In this document: positions 1 to 13,500 of the stretch, piece by piece
How positions within the stretch are numbered: position 1 is the first letter of the stretch
How the letters are laid out: each line of letters begins with the position of its first letter
From: Struthio camelus
Taxonomy: Eukaryota; Chordata; Aves; Struthioniformes; Struthionidae
Direction: 5' to 3'
DNA length: 64,000 nucleotides
Assembly (NCBI RefSeq): GCF_040807025.1
Contig: NC_090953.1
Coordinates: forward strand, 21,436,997-21,500,996
Position numbers and translations under genes: made by a program
The notes under the pieces: generated by a model
What the model saw: the letters and a program-made list of their open reading frames with translations, nothing else
Told to the model about the DNA's origin: nothing
Database searches by the model: none

Positions 1-3000
1 TATGAAACATGCATCAGTCATGATGGCCCAGTACTTAAGGCTGTAGTTGACAGCTTAAGAGGGAAACGCAGCCTAAAAAAGCATGTCTGCTTTCTTGTAC
101 TGCCAAAAACACAGAAACAAGGAATTAATCCAAATATTTTTTTTTCTTTGCTTTGAGTCAGATCAACTCCTTATGCGGGTTGCACAAACACTTGGGTTAG
201 ATCAAGAGTGCAGTGCAGGGGCAGGGGCAAGACTAACGGCAACGGGAGCTCGGACCACTTCTTCTCACAGCAGCCTCAGCCTGAACTGCGACAAAGGAGA
301 TGCTGAGGTATAAAACAGTCCCTCCCTCACACCACATAGAGGCAAAATTTTTCCACACAGACATTAGCTTGCAGGGAATAAGCATACATTACATACATAA
401 AATTAAAAACACAATAGTAATTGTTTTATCCTCAAAATCACTGTTCCATAAACTTTCCTTTATCAAGCCTTAAAAAGAAAGATATAGTAAGAACTATCCT
501 CTGAACAAACCCTGCGATCAAGAACACAAAGCATTGCCAGGAGAAAACACCAACCAAAAAGCCCCATAATACAACACACCCCAACTCGTAATAGGGCAAT
601 TTCTTTAACTGACATAACACATGTCCATACCCTCTGCACCATTTCCACTGAGCAGGGGGAAGGTCATACCTCAATAGTCTTGTCCCTTAAGGAACTCTCA
701 AGATGTACATTAAGATTAACTATGGTTAAAAGGCAAATGATAACTCAAACTACAATTAAGCAGTATTTATGAGCTGAGTTTACTACTCCAATATGTATAA
801 CCTGTAATCTGGAAAGCTTACTTCTGCTGAAATCCATACGGCATCTGCAAAAGAACCAACTAACAACAATGTTACAGGCTCTTCTCCTAAGAAAGGCTAC
901 TGTCTAAATAACAAGGTCTGTTTTGAGGTTCCAGGGTTCAAAGCAGTTGAAAAGAAAACAAATTCAGTGTGTTCAAGCCTTAAGAAGCCTGATGTCAAAC
1001 TCGCTATCACCAGGTTATCGCTGCCAGGCGCCATACTTCCAAGGAAGCATCTAAATCCTTTCCATTCAACAAGCCAGTGATGACTGTGTATTAAACACTA
1101 TCTCCAGCATCCAAAACCACTAGTGTACAACCACATTGAACAGGACTACTAACAGTTGTCTTTCCCCACAGAGAAATATTCCAGACAGCATGCTTTTAAG
1201 TACTGTCAAGATGCAACTATTACCTCTATATCTGCTTCTCTCTGTGGCTCTTTGCTGAGCACACTTTTTTTTAAAACACATTTTGCTGAATGTGGTGACA
1301 CATGTGGACTACATAGTCAATAACAGCATAATAATGGAACAGAGTTGCTAGCGCAACCATTACAAGAAAACGGGTCAAGTTTTTAAACTTATTTCAAAAT
1401 GTAGCAGTCTTGTTATAAATGCATGATGTATCAATTTTTATTAATACAAATTAGAAGTTAAAAAATGGCATAAGAGTTCGCATCATTAAAGCTATAACTA
1501 ATAGCCAATTCCAAGAAATTTTAAAAATCATGTCATATAAAGAATTGACTTCCACAGTAGTAAAGCAGCTCATTACAAAACCTACAAATTCTTTTATTAT
1601 GTTTGCTTTTTCACAGTGCACTTTGAAAAAATATTTTGAAGTACTTTTCTGTTTATTTTTCATCTATTTTGAATATTCTTAAGAATTGTTATGAGAATGC
1701 TTCCTTGTCAAGTCTGAAGCATACAGCAGTACCTTAGTTCTTTTTTTCTTCCAGTTACTCCAGATTTCTAAACTGTATTGAGCTGAAAAAAATTATTTTA
1801 TATAAGATTAAACAGGGAGGGTGGGGGGGGCAAAACAGACAAGGCTACAGTGAGCAGTTCTGTTTCTGGGCTGAAGATAGACTACTTCCCTATTTAAAGG
1901 ACTACTGATAGTATTTGTACTCAAACACTAGCAAAAGCAAGTAATTTCTATGTTCCATTATAAAGCACACGATCAAATGCACAGTAACAGACTTTTACAA
2001 GACAGACAGGTAGTCATCAACATGGAGCAGGGCCTTAAAGTATCCCCCAACTCCATAGGAAACTTTTGAAGTTTTTTTTTTTTCTTTAAGAAAATCTCTC
2101 AGGCTCTTCCTACTTCCCAAAATTCATTTCTTAAAAAAACCTCATTTGGTGATGAAGTCATTGTAATCTGTCCTCAAAAATGCTGGACAATATATGCAGT
2201 TTCACATTACACATAATACAGTTAACTGCCGACTGTCCATGAGGGATGGGTCTACTCAGCCTCTGCATTCGCTCTACATTCCTTGCATTGGATTTAATCC
2301 ACCACAGCCCTGTAACAACCTGGTTCAGCTTGCTGATCCAGCAGAAAAAAGCCCAACACCTACAAGAATGAACAATGTCAGGTCAGTGACCAAACTGACT
2401 GGATTCTTTCACTTAAACTCCTAGATTTGATGCAAAGCACAATCTCCACAGACCGTAATGACAACAGATGAGTTCCACATTGTACCTAAACTCTGAGGAA
2501 AGCAGCACAAATAGGAACAAAGATTTGAGGTCAAGTTCCACTTTATAGTTGATGTGGCCCAACAGTCTGCTTCCCAAAGATAGTGCTCCTGCTTACTCCT
2601 TTATTGCCATTCCCATTATTTAGCTGTTAAGCCTTATCCTCTCTCTTCCATGAGCTCTGGCAATCATCTGATTGCACAATAAATATATTCCACTCATTAA
2701 TCCAGCAGAAGAAAATTCCTCCTTTTTGGCCAAATTGAAAATTGAACCAACTCAGCACAGAGTCACACAAACACCACAAACAATGAGCAGTGGGAGCCTG
2801 CACAGCAGAGAACAAGAGGCTGAAGGCAGAGAGGGAAAATGCCTGAAGGAGCAAACCCTGCATTACCACTTCCAGCAGCAGCAAGCCACTAGATCATCAC
2901 ACACAAATACATATGTTCTTGCAGCGTATGGTTTAACCACATTGCTATCGAGACTATCTGCTGCCAAATAGGCAGTCTCAAGCCATCCCAGTCTGCATTC

Positions 3001-4268
3001 CCACCAGTTCTCTTTTGCTAACCCTGGTACTTATCTGGCCCTATATTAAACCACTTTAGGAAGTTATATTGGCCAAAAACTAACCTGGGGGAAAGTACGG
3101 GAGGAAGTTTCTTTCTAGCTTTGCTCCCTGCCCTGGCTTCAGGAAGCCAAGACAAGCAGCAGCGCTAGAGCAAAGGACAGAGCGAGGCGCTCCTTTGAGC
3201 GCAGGCCAGACATCAGACTGGTGTGGCTGTAACATCGGGCTGAGACCCTACTAAAACACGTACTCTGGAGTCAGCCGTGGTTGAGCAGCAGCCACAGACT
3301 GCTCAGGAATGAAAGCCATAAGCTGCGTTAGAGGACACCGCTGCAGGGCAAGATCCGAACAGGGCAGGGAGAAGACTGCTTAACATTTCTGTTTTCACAG
3401 TACGAGCAAATTGAAATCAACAAAATAAAGTCTTTTGATGAAATATGTCTGACCTCAAGACTCTGTTCAAACCCAAGGGAGCTTTACCAACAAGTCTAAC
3501 TTGGCACAGGACAGGATTACTTATGCAGTCTTATTTATGCATAACAAATAAGCAAGCAATCCATTTCTGTAGTGATCCAGGAATAAAACAATTCAGGAGT
3601 GCCTGAGTAGTGTGGTCAAAAAGCAGTATAACTTTATATAACAAACTGCTACATTTTTATAACTCTGATAGTAGTCTAAAATTACATTTTGCTTGGCTGA
3701 AGATATTATGGAAGCTGAAGGTCACATGTGTAGTCTCAGTGTAAGCTGTCTTCCAATTTTGAGAGGCAGAGAACATGTATCAGAGACTCATTCACCACAT
3801 ATGTTTTTCAAGAACAAACTATATTTTCATTCAGAATATGAGATTCCCACCAAATCAGTTCCCAATAAGCTCCCATTAAAAACTGGAGTTTACATCCCAG
3901 GAAACTTAACACACTAAGCTTTTAAGATATTACAACAACTAAAAGACAACTCTCTTAGTCTATACTCTGCCACTTTAAAATCTATTCATAAAACCACACC
4001 ACTTCAGTTTTTAATATCTTTTTTAAGGAAATATCAATTCGTTTCCTGAGAGACATAACATATGAAACCCATAGATATAAATGAAATTACATTTATGTCG
4101 AATAATTTTATTGCCAACATATGTAAAGTTTATTTACAGCTATTTCATAACAAGATGAAACAAGGACAACTTTCTAAGACTATGATCCCTACTTTGTTAC
4201 TGCCTTGTACTGATAAACAGATACTGACAGAAAAACCTATTCTGCTTTTACTCAAATTTTCAACCTAC
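1..4268 (-). other. TBC1D2B: TBC1D2B intron 2 (partial)
   Basis: This is non-coding sequence downstream of exon 2. I looked on the minus strand for the next conserved TBC1D2B segment (human-like ...FYTNEEWELLDP...) and did not find it, so exon 3 is presumably off the left edge. The short open frames here show no recognisable protein or good splice context. A G-rich run is at 1815-1830. Confidence 0.75.
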
Positions 4269-4422
4269 CAGGGTTGTCTTTGGCAACAAGACCTTTGGAA
4301 AAGTCACTTGGTGTAGGAGAAGTTCGACTGTCCCTTTTTGCTGCATCAAGGTTGTTACAATATTCCCACCTCTTCTGCTGAAGCTCCTGAAGCCAGTAGG
4401 TCATATCCTGACGGGTCGCAGC
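4269..4422 (-). CDS. TBC1D2B: TBC1D2B coding exon 2
   Basis: This 154-base exon starts after a pyrimidine-rich acceptor ending TTGTAG (AG at 4424-4423) and ends in phase 1 at donor CCTG|GTAGGT (GT at 4268-4267). It encodes AATRQDMTYWLQELQQKRWE at its start, then YCNNLDAAKRDSRTSPTPSD and FSKGLVAKDNP. The first part is the C-terminal helix of the PH domain. The second part begins the linker towards the coiled coil. Its phase matches exon 1. Confidence 0.93.
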
Positions 4423-7400
4423 CTACAACACAAAGAACCAGAGCACTGAAGAGATCATGGCACATGCATACAGTAATTCCAAACACAATAAGAAGAAAAC
4501 TGCACAGGCACCTTTGCTTGTCTGCTAATTACAATAAATCGAGAGTAACATACGTTAAAACAAACCACCACCAATTTCCTAGATTACATAGTGCACGCAT
4601 ACGCATCCCTGACTTTCACACCAAATCCATTTTCCATTAAAAAAGTCACATGCATTTCTCTCTCTAGTTTTACACTCACATGTATGAAGAAGCAGCAGTA
4701 CCATCTTATATTTTACATACAAAGTAGTTTAGATAAATAACTACATATCCGCATTAAAAATAATGAAGTCCCTATTTTCCTTATTTAACTTGCTTAGCTA
4801 CCAACAGAAAACAGAACATTAATAATGCATTGTAACCCCGTATACTTTTATGACTACAGTCTACATACTGCATTACTTTACGATTCCATGAGTCAACTAT
4901 CTTCCGCAGCAAGGCAGTATTTAACACAGCAAAAAAACCCAAACGAATATTAAACTATAAGCCTACAGTCATTAATGTGACCTGGTAGGAGGCAAGTAAG
5001 AATTCGAACTGATCTTTAAGCTTCAGGCAGAATCACAGCTATAAGAGCAGTTTCAAATGGTGTCAACTGACAATCCACGATTGCCAGCAAGAGGCTAACC
5101 TATGGTAACTGACACTGCACCTATGCATGCAACGTACACTTTATTCCAACATACATCCCCAGCAGCCAATCTAGAAGCAGCCCTGGATACTAGTAACGTG
5201 GTTAGCTGAGCAATAAAAAAAATCAGCACTTATGGAAAGACAATGACCCAAGATTCTGTTTTATCCAGCAGCAAAGTCTTCATTTCTAGAAAGTCAAAAG
5301 CCTATATTCCCTTTAGACAGATTTATACACAGCCCTTGCCAAGCAATGCTTCACTGTTTTCAAGCAGAAGTCCATCAAGCACTCAGAGAGCTTCCACGAA
5401 CTGCTGTGGCTCTCTGCCCAGCAGCAACCACAATGCAACTAGCAGCCAAGTCACACTGGCTCAGTATGACTTTAATCTCTGATTTCTGCCCTGACTAGTG
5501 CAACCTGATGAGCCTTTTTCATAGTTTGTCCCGTTATCCTCTCAATACTCTTTAAAAAAAAATAAAGATTTTAATAGAGCTGCTTTTCGTTGGTGTTTTT
5601 AAATTCCTGACTGTATTTGTTGTCTGCTGAGCAGCGTACATACATCCTCAGTTTAAGTGACAACATTGTTGCACATCAGGTCATTGAGTACAACTATGGC
5701 TCTTCAATATAAAACACAAACAGTAAAACAGTATGAGTTTCTCCCTCCCCATATTCAGCGCCCTGCTACCACACCACATGCGTTATTTTGTCATTCTTCC
5801 CTTTTCATGGAGACTTCCACTCCCTTTGAGCAGTTCTGGCTGAGTTTTTATGTGGGCATCCTAATTATGTACTTCGCATAGTAGGATGAAGCAAAGCGTA
5901 TCCTGAGAACCTCTAAGACAATTTTTGTTTAAACAAAAATTAACCTTTCAAATTTGTTGTTTGAAATAAAATATTTTACCTGTGTAAAAACGCCCAAGTT
6001 TTCCTCTTCTACTCTGAAACAAGAGGCAAATCAAAAGCTACCGCATCCTAGAAATTTGCAAACATCTTTTAATTCACTTTACCTGTCAGGGAAAGGAACA
6101 CTCCCATGCTCGCACTGATCAGACCCGGCAAAGGATCCTTATTTTCTGTCATACAAAGCTATTGTATGAATTCAATAAGAAAGTACCTTGGCTAGTCACT
6201 GAAATTTCAACAGAGACATTTCTGAGATAATAAAAACCATCATAAATGGAATAGCAGAAAGAGGGTAGTTGCTTTACCTGTTTTCTTAATCTGAACATTT
6301 CTTCTGCTTATATTAGTGTAAAATCACTAACTGGTTAATAAAAAAAAATCCAATCTCTGTATGGCATTTGCCATTAAGAACAAACGTATCAGAACTTCAA
6401 TAGTAGTTAATGCCTTGCATTAACTATGCTAGAAGGGCATTTTCACAACTGAACAGATTCTGCAACAAAATAAAAGAGAGCATTCATGTCATAGAGGTGT
6501 TAAGAGCCACAGACTTATGCAAATATCCTCTGAACTGGTGTGAGGAGAAATTGCTGTTGCACACCCACACGTAACAAAAAACACTGAGTGAACGAGACGA
6601 GCCCATGTATTTTTCAACTGATAGGTGATGGAAAGTAATTATTACTTAAATAAAACCTTTCCCTTAACCTCTACTACTAAGTGTGCTGCAGAAATTGCCA
6701 CCTTCTGCAGCAAATTTGACATGAATAAAAAATTTGGGAAAATAACTACACAGTGTTACCCTCCACACGGACCCACTAGTGGTCCTTGTATGCCAAAATT
6801 AACACTTTCAGGAAGAGTTCAAAAAAAGAAGCCAACAAGGAGACCTGTCATTTTGAGGCAACTCGTGAATTTTTGCTACGATCCTTTTCTGAACATAGAC
6901 AAACCCTCCCTCAAGCATGTTAGCAAAGGGCAACATCAGAAAGCTCACATTTCTTAAGGTTTACTACTCTTGCTCTGCTCAGACAGCAAATCCTGAGCCA
7001 GATGGCTTTCTTGGAGGGTAGCCCAATTTTTAGTTAAAGCACTGCAACCACTAGCTAGCAAAAGTTAAAGAGTATGATCAACTCGGGAAACAAATCACCT
7101 TCGCTACTGAGCTACCTTATAAACTGACATAGGCCCTAACAATACTATCTAAGCTATTAGCACGGAAAAAGGTGCACAAGCACCTCATTATTAATCACTG
7201 CCACCTCCTTACAGATTAAGGAGGTGTACCATTTGGTGTAACTGTCTCAATTGTAGCTCCAGTAAATTTGATGTTCGAATATTTTCAAGGATCTGTGCCC
7301 CAAAAATCTGCGTTTTCTGGAATTTGCACTACCTGGAGAATAACCCAGAAAATTTTTTTTCTTTAATAAGTCTGTACAATCTCCCCCGCCCCCAAATGCA

Positions 7401-10245
7401 CCACTGTTCAGATAGAAGTTATCCACGCATAACTAGACTAGACATACATCACCATCCATGGACAGCATCTCTTAGTTTCAAAAGCAATTGATCTGCACTA
7501 CTACCCAAAATAAATGCCATTTTAAAAATAAATGAGAAAAATGACCTCTTTGTTCATTTTTAATACTCATTCTGCTAACTCTTTTCTCCCTTAATAGTAG
7601 GCCTCCCTGTGCAAACATGAGTAAGTATTCATTTGACTATATTAACTCAACAGCATTCTATGTGACAGCAAGTCACAGGATTAGGCCCTTTCCATGATAC
7701 TACTCAGATTTCCACCATCTGTTCATAATTCACGTCATACAGTTTTCTCTGCCTCTTTACTAAAATTTTGGTATTGACTATATAAAAAGGGGGTTAAAAA
7801 AGCCTTTTACATACACTTAGCTTCTTCCAATGTGCTTTAACAGCTAAAAATGTGTATGAAAGCTACAATCATACAATCATCAGCTTGATTGTCTACATTT
7901 CTAAACCCTTAACCATTTGCTTTATCTGCTGTAAAAGTTATAGCATATTTTTCCCTCCAAGATTATCATCAAGCTGAGGAAAAAAAAACACAAAGTATAT
8001 CAGAACATCTTCAGTTCCCATTAAATGACAAAGACGGAGCAATCCAGATGATGAAATCGTTGCATTAACAAAAAACTGAAGCACTATGAAGAAATAATGC
8101 ATTCCTGAACAGCATCATCATTTCAAACTGGAATTCCAGTTGCTTATTTCTTATTGCTCTTCTCAGCTTATAATACTGAATAGGAAAGACCAGATCATGA
8201 GAGCTGGAAATTCTGACAAGAAACAAATTGAGGCATACAAGGCACGTGAGTTCGAGGGCAAAGGCTACATTTGACTTGACTTTCTTCCTCGTGCTCTGTG
8301 CGTAATGTTTTCTTCATAGATTAAGTCACATTTGACTTCAATGGTGGCCGAATCAGGCATTGGTATTTTTAACAACATGAATTCATTCTTATTCCTATTT
8401 GTACATAGTTTAACTTAAAGAAATTTTGTATAGGCCTCAGTGAACCCGAGTGAGGAGATGTTCAGCACAGAAGAAAACTAATACCAGCTCCAAAAGTCTT
8501 ATCAACTGGTAAATCACGCATGCCACAAAGGTATTGCAATACGCCTCAAGATTTTCATTAATTTATTGTATCATGTAACAGCATTTTTAGGGGCAATCAC
8601 ATGTCTGCTCTAGGACAAGCATCATAACAATTTGGGAGGAAGATATCACTAGAGGATGCACAGGGGTTTTTCTTCTGATAATTACTTAACCGGCACCTTT
8701 TCCCAGTCTCCACAAAGAACAGAGCTCCCATTCACACAGGTTCTTTCCTAGAGAGTATAAGAAACAAATAGGAAGAGTAAAGGCAGAACAACGAGATCAC
8801 AGGCAAAAGATACCAGGAGAAACAGAAGAAAGTAAAACCCATAGGAAGGCTTCCTGCAGCTTACAGTTGTGCATCATTGCACAGCCCAATTCATACCCAC
8901 ACAACTGTTATATAACTACACCTGAGGCTGCTGCCAGTACCAGTTCACAGACTGCTTATTTGTTACACAGGCGGGAAATACTACTACCCACTATAGTCCA
9001 AATCACAAGTTACACATTTCCCAATGAAGGCCTTCCTGTTCAAAAAACCCAAAACCAATAGGTGCTTCATGTATTTTCCTGGAGATTTCCACACAGAATC
9101 ATTAAACACTAATTTAAAAAACAAAACCTACACCAGTTACACCAAGCCTGGAAGTTTAATTTCTGTAAAAGAAACACTAAGTTTATAAAAGCTGCTACAT
9201 GGAAAGTGATGCAAACTTTGCTAACAGCTATAGCTTACAAAAAAAAAAAAGTAGTTTTCACATGTGATTGCATGCATGACTGCTAACTACATTGCTTTTC
9301 CTTTAACAGATATAGTTAAAGTGACTATCACATAAGTTTTCCAGTTGGATAACTTGCTTATTCTTTAGTAAAGTACGTTAAAGATTCCTTATTCTGACAC
9401 AAACGTTTACAATTACCAACAGAATATTTAAAAATTGCGTGCTATAGCGTGCTACAATCTCAGCCTTTATTACCATTATTCAAACCTCCACTGTTAAATA
9501 AGTATTTAAGAAAGAGCTTTTTCAGTGCTCAGTAAGAACTTCTACTGTTTCAACCCGGCAACCTGATAGATTATTCACACTCTACTATTCATGCTCTTGC
9601 TGAAGAAGACTGTTCACGTGAAAACTGGCACTCAACGCGCAAGAGCGGTCCTCGAGGGAAGATCCGCGCCTTCAGAGCGATCACAACCGCTGACGACTCC
9701 CAGAGCCGATCGGCCCTTCAGGAAGGAAGCGGAAGGGCGCCGGGGGTCCGCGCAGCCCCGCGCCCGCCGCCCGGCCGAGCCCTCCGCCGCCGTTCCCGCC
9801 GCGCCCCCCTGGGCACCAGGGCCGCCCCGGACGGTAACGCCCAGGCGCCCACGCCGCGCCCCACCGCCTCCCCTCGCGCGGCGGGGGCGGGGGCGCGGCC
9901 CCGGCCTACCTTGAGCACGGCCACGGCGCCGCCGGGGCTGTGCACCTCGAAGGCGGCGGCCTCGTCGCCCGCGGCGGCGGCGGCCGCCTCGGGCTGGTGG
10001 TAGCTGAAGCAGGCGGAGGCGATGTCCAGGTGCCCCAGGGGCAGCGCCTCCTGCGGCCCCTTGAAGTAGTAGAGGTAGCAGCGGCGCGGGTCGAAGACGA
10101 ACCAGCGGCTGCGGAAGCCGCGCAGGGGGCCCTTGCCCGACAGCTTCTGCAGGTAGCCGCACAGCTTGGGGGCGCCGCCGCCCGCCGGCTCCCCCGCCGC
10201 CCCGGGGCCGGGGCCGGGCGCCGCGCCCTCCTCCCCCTCCGGCAT
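4269..10245 (-). CDS. TBC1D2B: TBC1D2B, 5' part (coding exons 1-2 only)
   Basis: TBC1D2B is a Rab GTPase-activating protein with an N-terminal PH domain, central coiled coil and C-terminal TBC domain, acting on endosomal membranes (family knowledge). Joining 10245-9910 to 4422-4269 gives 163 complete codons plus one base. The PH domain starts near residue 27 with KLCGYLQKLSGKGPLRGF and continues through RSRWFVFDPRRCYLYYF. Exon 2 supplies the last PH helix, MTYWLQELQQKRWEYCN, with the invariant Trp at residue 122. These blocks match my memory of human TBC1D2B closely. The paralogue TBC1D2 is less likely because neighbouring SH2D7 and CIB2 fit TBC1D2B. The start has G at -3 and follows GC-rich 5' UTR. 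Residues 9-26 are a Gly/Ala/Pro-rich low-complexity leader, and an Ala run near residues 87-92 interrupts the PH domain. The coiled coil and TBC domain lie beyond the left edge. Confidence 0.93.
4423..9909 (-). other. TBC1D2B: TBC1D2B intron 1
   Basis: This 5.5-kb intron splits the PH domain and is bounded by GTAGGC (exon 1 donor) and TTGTAG (exon 2 acceptor). It is AT-rich except at its promoter-proximal end, which lies in the CpG island. Around 8330-8360 a 'TTGACTTCAATGG' core resembles short palindromic repeats that I recall as common in sauropsids. Nothing else was recognised. Confidence 0.8.
9910..10245 (-). CDS. TBC1D2B: TBC1D2B coding exon 1
   Basis: This exon encodes 112 codons from ATG (10245-10243) to ...AVAVLK and ends in phase 0 at donor AAG|GTAGGC (GT at 9909-9908). 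It holds the N-terminal leader and the beta-strand half of the PH domain. It is very GC- and CpG-rich because it lies inside the promoter island. Longer open frames overlap it on both strands but are composition artefacts. Confidence 0.93.
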
Positions 10246-10309
10246 CGCCGCCGCGGACGCAGCCTCGCCCGCCGCCGCCAGCAGCCGGCCGGGCCGCGCG
10301 CCGCCTCAC

Positions 10310-10321
10310 GGGACTTGTAGT
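10310..10321 (-). promoter_or_regulatory. ZNF143-like half motif
   Basis: On the minus strand this reads ACTACAAGTCCC, matching the ACTACANNTCCC part of the ZNF143/THAP11 promoter motif. The usual continuation (AGNATGC) is not present; the sequence goes on GTGAGG. It lies 65-76 bases upstream of the ATG and close to the NRF1 site. It is a partial match only. Confidence 0.4.
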
Positions 10322-10343
10322 GCGGCGGCCCGGCCCCCTGCCA

Positions 10344-10355
10344 CGCGCATGCGCA
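10344..10355. promoter_or_regulatory. NRF1-type palindromic site
   Basis: The sequence CGCGCATGCGCA matches the full 12-base NRF1 consensus (YGCGCAYGCGCR), with the perfect palindrome GCGCATGCGC at 10345-10354. It lies about 100 bases upstream of the TBC1D2B ATG inside the CpG island, where functional NRF1 sites usually occur. Binding is inferred from sequence only. Confidence 0.7.
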
Positions 10356-10517
10356 CGGGCCGCCGCCGCCGCCCGCCCGGCCCTTGGCCGGGAGATGAAC
10401 CTTGAAGCCGCTGGGTGACGCGGGCGGGCGGGCGAGCGGGCTCCTCGCTGCTGTTTGGCATGTCTGCTCGTCTCCTGTACCCTTCCTTGCTTTACTGCTA
10501 CCGGCCTCCGCCACTTC

Positions 10518-10537
10518 TGTGTGTGTGTGTGTGTGTG
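10518..10537. repeat. (TG)n microsatellite
   Basis: An uninterrupted TG dinucleotide run of about 10 units lies just outside the CpG island. It is likely to be length-polymorphic. Confidence 0.95.
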
Positions 10538-13500
10538 CCAAGCCCTTGCTGCTCTGCCTGCTGACTGGCACTTCACATTCTGTCCCGAATCCTATTACTG
10601 AACATGTTTGGGCAAAACTGTGCACCATGCAGTTCTATTCAGCAAGGCTAAAAAGCTGTAGGATCCAGGTTTTGGACTTGTGCATGACTGCAGGCCAAAC
10701 CATTTATATTTTTATATTTCTCTGAAATGTCTTAACACCTCCTGAGCTGTAGGGAACTTCCTCCATTGATAATAGACAACTTCCACAACAGAAAGCTTCA
10801 CTGAGAAGAGATCAGGTTGCCACAAGCAGCCTGGAAGAGCTGCCTCAAGACATTTTACATAATTTCTCCTTGTTAGAGGAGAGTGTGTCTACTTCTGTTA
10901 AACATGCCTAATGCTCTGGGTACAAATAGTCTGATGCGCCATAATCATCCAAAAATGGGAGGAAACAAATCCACATTTTAGGGCTTTCACCTCCTCACTC
11001 TCCAGATTAATGACAGCACAAAAGGTTTGCTGTCAAAATAACTGTTACCATGTTAGCAATGGTATCTTTAGTAAAGTTACGCTATGTATGAGCTTGGCTC
11101 TTCTGACTGAATTCTCTCCTGACATGCACGTCCCTCTGTTTGGAATTTGTCAAGGTATCTGCAAATCCTAAATTCCCCAAAGCCTCTTCCTTTGTTCTCC
11201 TCTTTAAATCCTTTGATTAATTGCTCCACAAAAACTGTCTCGTCTGCCTGACAATACTTTTGTTCAGTGCTAAGGCTGATACCTGCGTGGTCACTGCGCT
11301 TGTCCTCGGGCTCCACTGCAAAGCTGAGACGAGGCATTGCAGAGCTCTTCAAGCTCCTCTCTGGGCATCATCTGCTGATAAGAAAAGTGCTGAGTGAGGA
11401 AATAGCCAGTGATCTGATAGCAGAGAAACTTGAGCAATTTGTCACTGAAACTGAGGCATAGAAATGTCTCCCCAGTCACCTCTCAAATGACGTGAAGCAT
11501 GATCCATTGCAAGATGCAATGTTGCAAACAGGCTAGGCATATTATTCCCTGTCATTTGCCAGAACATGACTTATAGGGGGAAAACACTGAACCTCTTTGG
11601 AAGCTGCCCTTTCCTCCTCTCCTTCACTTAGACACATAAATGCCCCAGCTCTTACCCCTGAAGTGTGGCCTTGTCCCACTGTGAGCTGAACACCTGTGAC
11701 TCCCCCGGCTATCAGTAATTACATCTCACAGCAACTCACAGAATCAATTTCTAAACCCTCAAAACTTTTGCTATCAGCACTTCTCTTTTTTAATTCATTG
11801 TTCAGCTTCCTTACTTACAACACTCAAAGCAGGAGAACTTCAGAATCCCCTGTTTTTACGGCTGATTCATATATATCGTATAAATTCATATAAAGTTCCC
11901 CTTCTTGGGAAGATAAGTTCCTTATTTCATGTATGTCCTTTTTCACAAAAGTGATCCAGAAGTGGACTGATAAATAACAACAACATATTTCTAAAAGGCT
12001 GTGGTGCATATAAATGAAAAAAGTGCTTTTCCCTTTACCTGCTTCCCTCTTTCATGTTTGCATGTGTAGAACACACACATGATATAGGTGACATTCTGTT
12101 GCTAGCAAATGTCCAGAAAATAAATATAAATAGCATCCCAAGGGATGAAATTTATATTCATCCCCTGCACAGAGGGGAGCTTTTGGGTTCTATGTAACTC
12201 ATTAGGATAGCATACCCGCCAAGAAAATTAACTCACAGTGTAATATGCATGACGAGATGTCGCTGGCTACACTCCCAAGAGAACCACAAAGCTTGTCAGA
12301 AAAATGAATATATTTGAAACCTCCTTTCTCTGGCATGTTTTGCTTTCCTAAAAATTAACCAATATTTTTGTAATGGCATTTCTGGTTGAACAAGGCCATC
12401 TACTATACATAAAAAATAAAGCTGTATTTACTCTGAAAAATGAGAGACTGTTCTAATTCATTACAATTGTAATTTTTTTTTATCTTCTTATAAGCATTCA
12501 CAGTGCTTGAATAAATTCTCATTTTATGCTAAAAAAAAGCAATAGTAAATGTGGAAGAAAAAGAGAGAGCCTATTGTTAAATATGGAGGCACAAAGAGTA
12601 CAGTGCATATTGTAGGCTCACACTGTAATGTTTACCCAAGTGCAGGAAATCGCAGTAAATTACAAGCAGCACATCTGTACCTTGCTGTTGGTCAAAGTGA
12701 GATCACAGCTCCAAAATTAGAACGGTTAAGAATGCACATTGCTTCCTTTCTCAGAAAGGAAAGAAAAAATGACTTGCTCTCTTGTCTGACATCTTTTGAG
12801 ATAAGGATATTCAGTTAGAGGTGAAACTTGGAATATTTCAGAGTCTACACTAAATATCTACTCATTTTTGTTCTCCAGAAAAATTGAGTTGTAGCAAACT
12901 ATCCCCCTCAAACCCTCTCCCACCAGTGTCAGTCTAAATCTTCATGTTGAATATGGGCTAAACTGCTGCTTTTATTCCTTTTTTAAAATGTTTTGCAGGT
13001 GCTTGCAGAAGCTGATCTGTGACTGTTCCTGCCAAGATAAACATTTGCACTCTGCTAGTCTGATAATGTATAGTGCTTCCATATAGTACTGCACCATATT
13101 CTTGTGAAGAATAAATGATTTTGGCCCACTATTATTTCAGTCCTTTGGAGGTCAGGAACCATAAGCTTTCCTAAAAATTTTTTTATCACGGGAGACAAAT
13201 AGGTAAAAAAAAAAAAAATTTCCAAATTACTGTTTCTGATGCAGTCTGACACAGCTTCAGCTATGTCACATCTCATTCTACAATCTCCCAACTTCCAGTC
13301 ACCGTAATGTCCCTTACAAACATCATATTCTTACATTTCCAGAACAAATTCTTTCCTTATATACAAGCAAGCCAGCCAAAGAATTACATGTTTTAACTGC
13401 TCAGCAATGATGTTTCATATACTTTTTGTCCTTTCAATGTTATTCTTTAAAGGAACACTAGATGGTGCTCCTATCCTGTTTCACATTGTCCACCTGTCAT

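Larger units (their letters stand above)
9640..10440. promoter_or_regulatory. CpG-island promoter of TBC1D2B
   Basis: This is the only strongly GC- and CpG-rich stretch in the window; the borders are judged by eye, not calculated. It covers TBC1D2B exon 1, the start of intron 1 and the upstream sequence. It is typical of a broadly expressed, TATA-less vertebrate promoter. It contains an NRF1-type palindrome and a ZNF143-like motif just upstream of the start codon. Antisense initiation towards SH2D7 is possible, but no spliced plus-strand gene was seen. Confidence 0.85.

Noticed and set aside
9632-10576. A 314-codon minus-strand open frame, and further GC-rich open frames on both strands of the CpG island
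   Set aside because: They overlap TBC1D2B exon 1 in other frames, consist mostly of Gly, Ala, Arg and Pro, and arise from the lack of stop codons in GC-rich DNA. The PH-domain frame starting at 10245 is the real one.
10402-10725. A plus-strand 107-codon frame next to the CpG island as a divergent coding gene
   Set aside because: It runs through the (TG)n microsatellite as a Val-Cys repeat and has no recognisable domain. A non-coding antisense transcript remains possible but unsupported.
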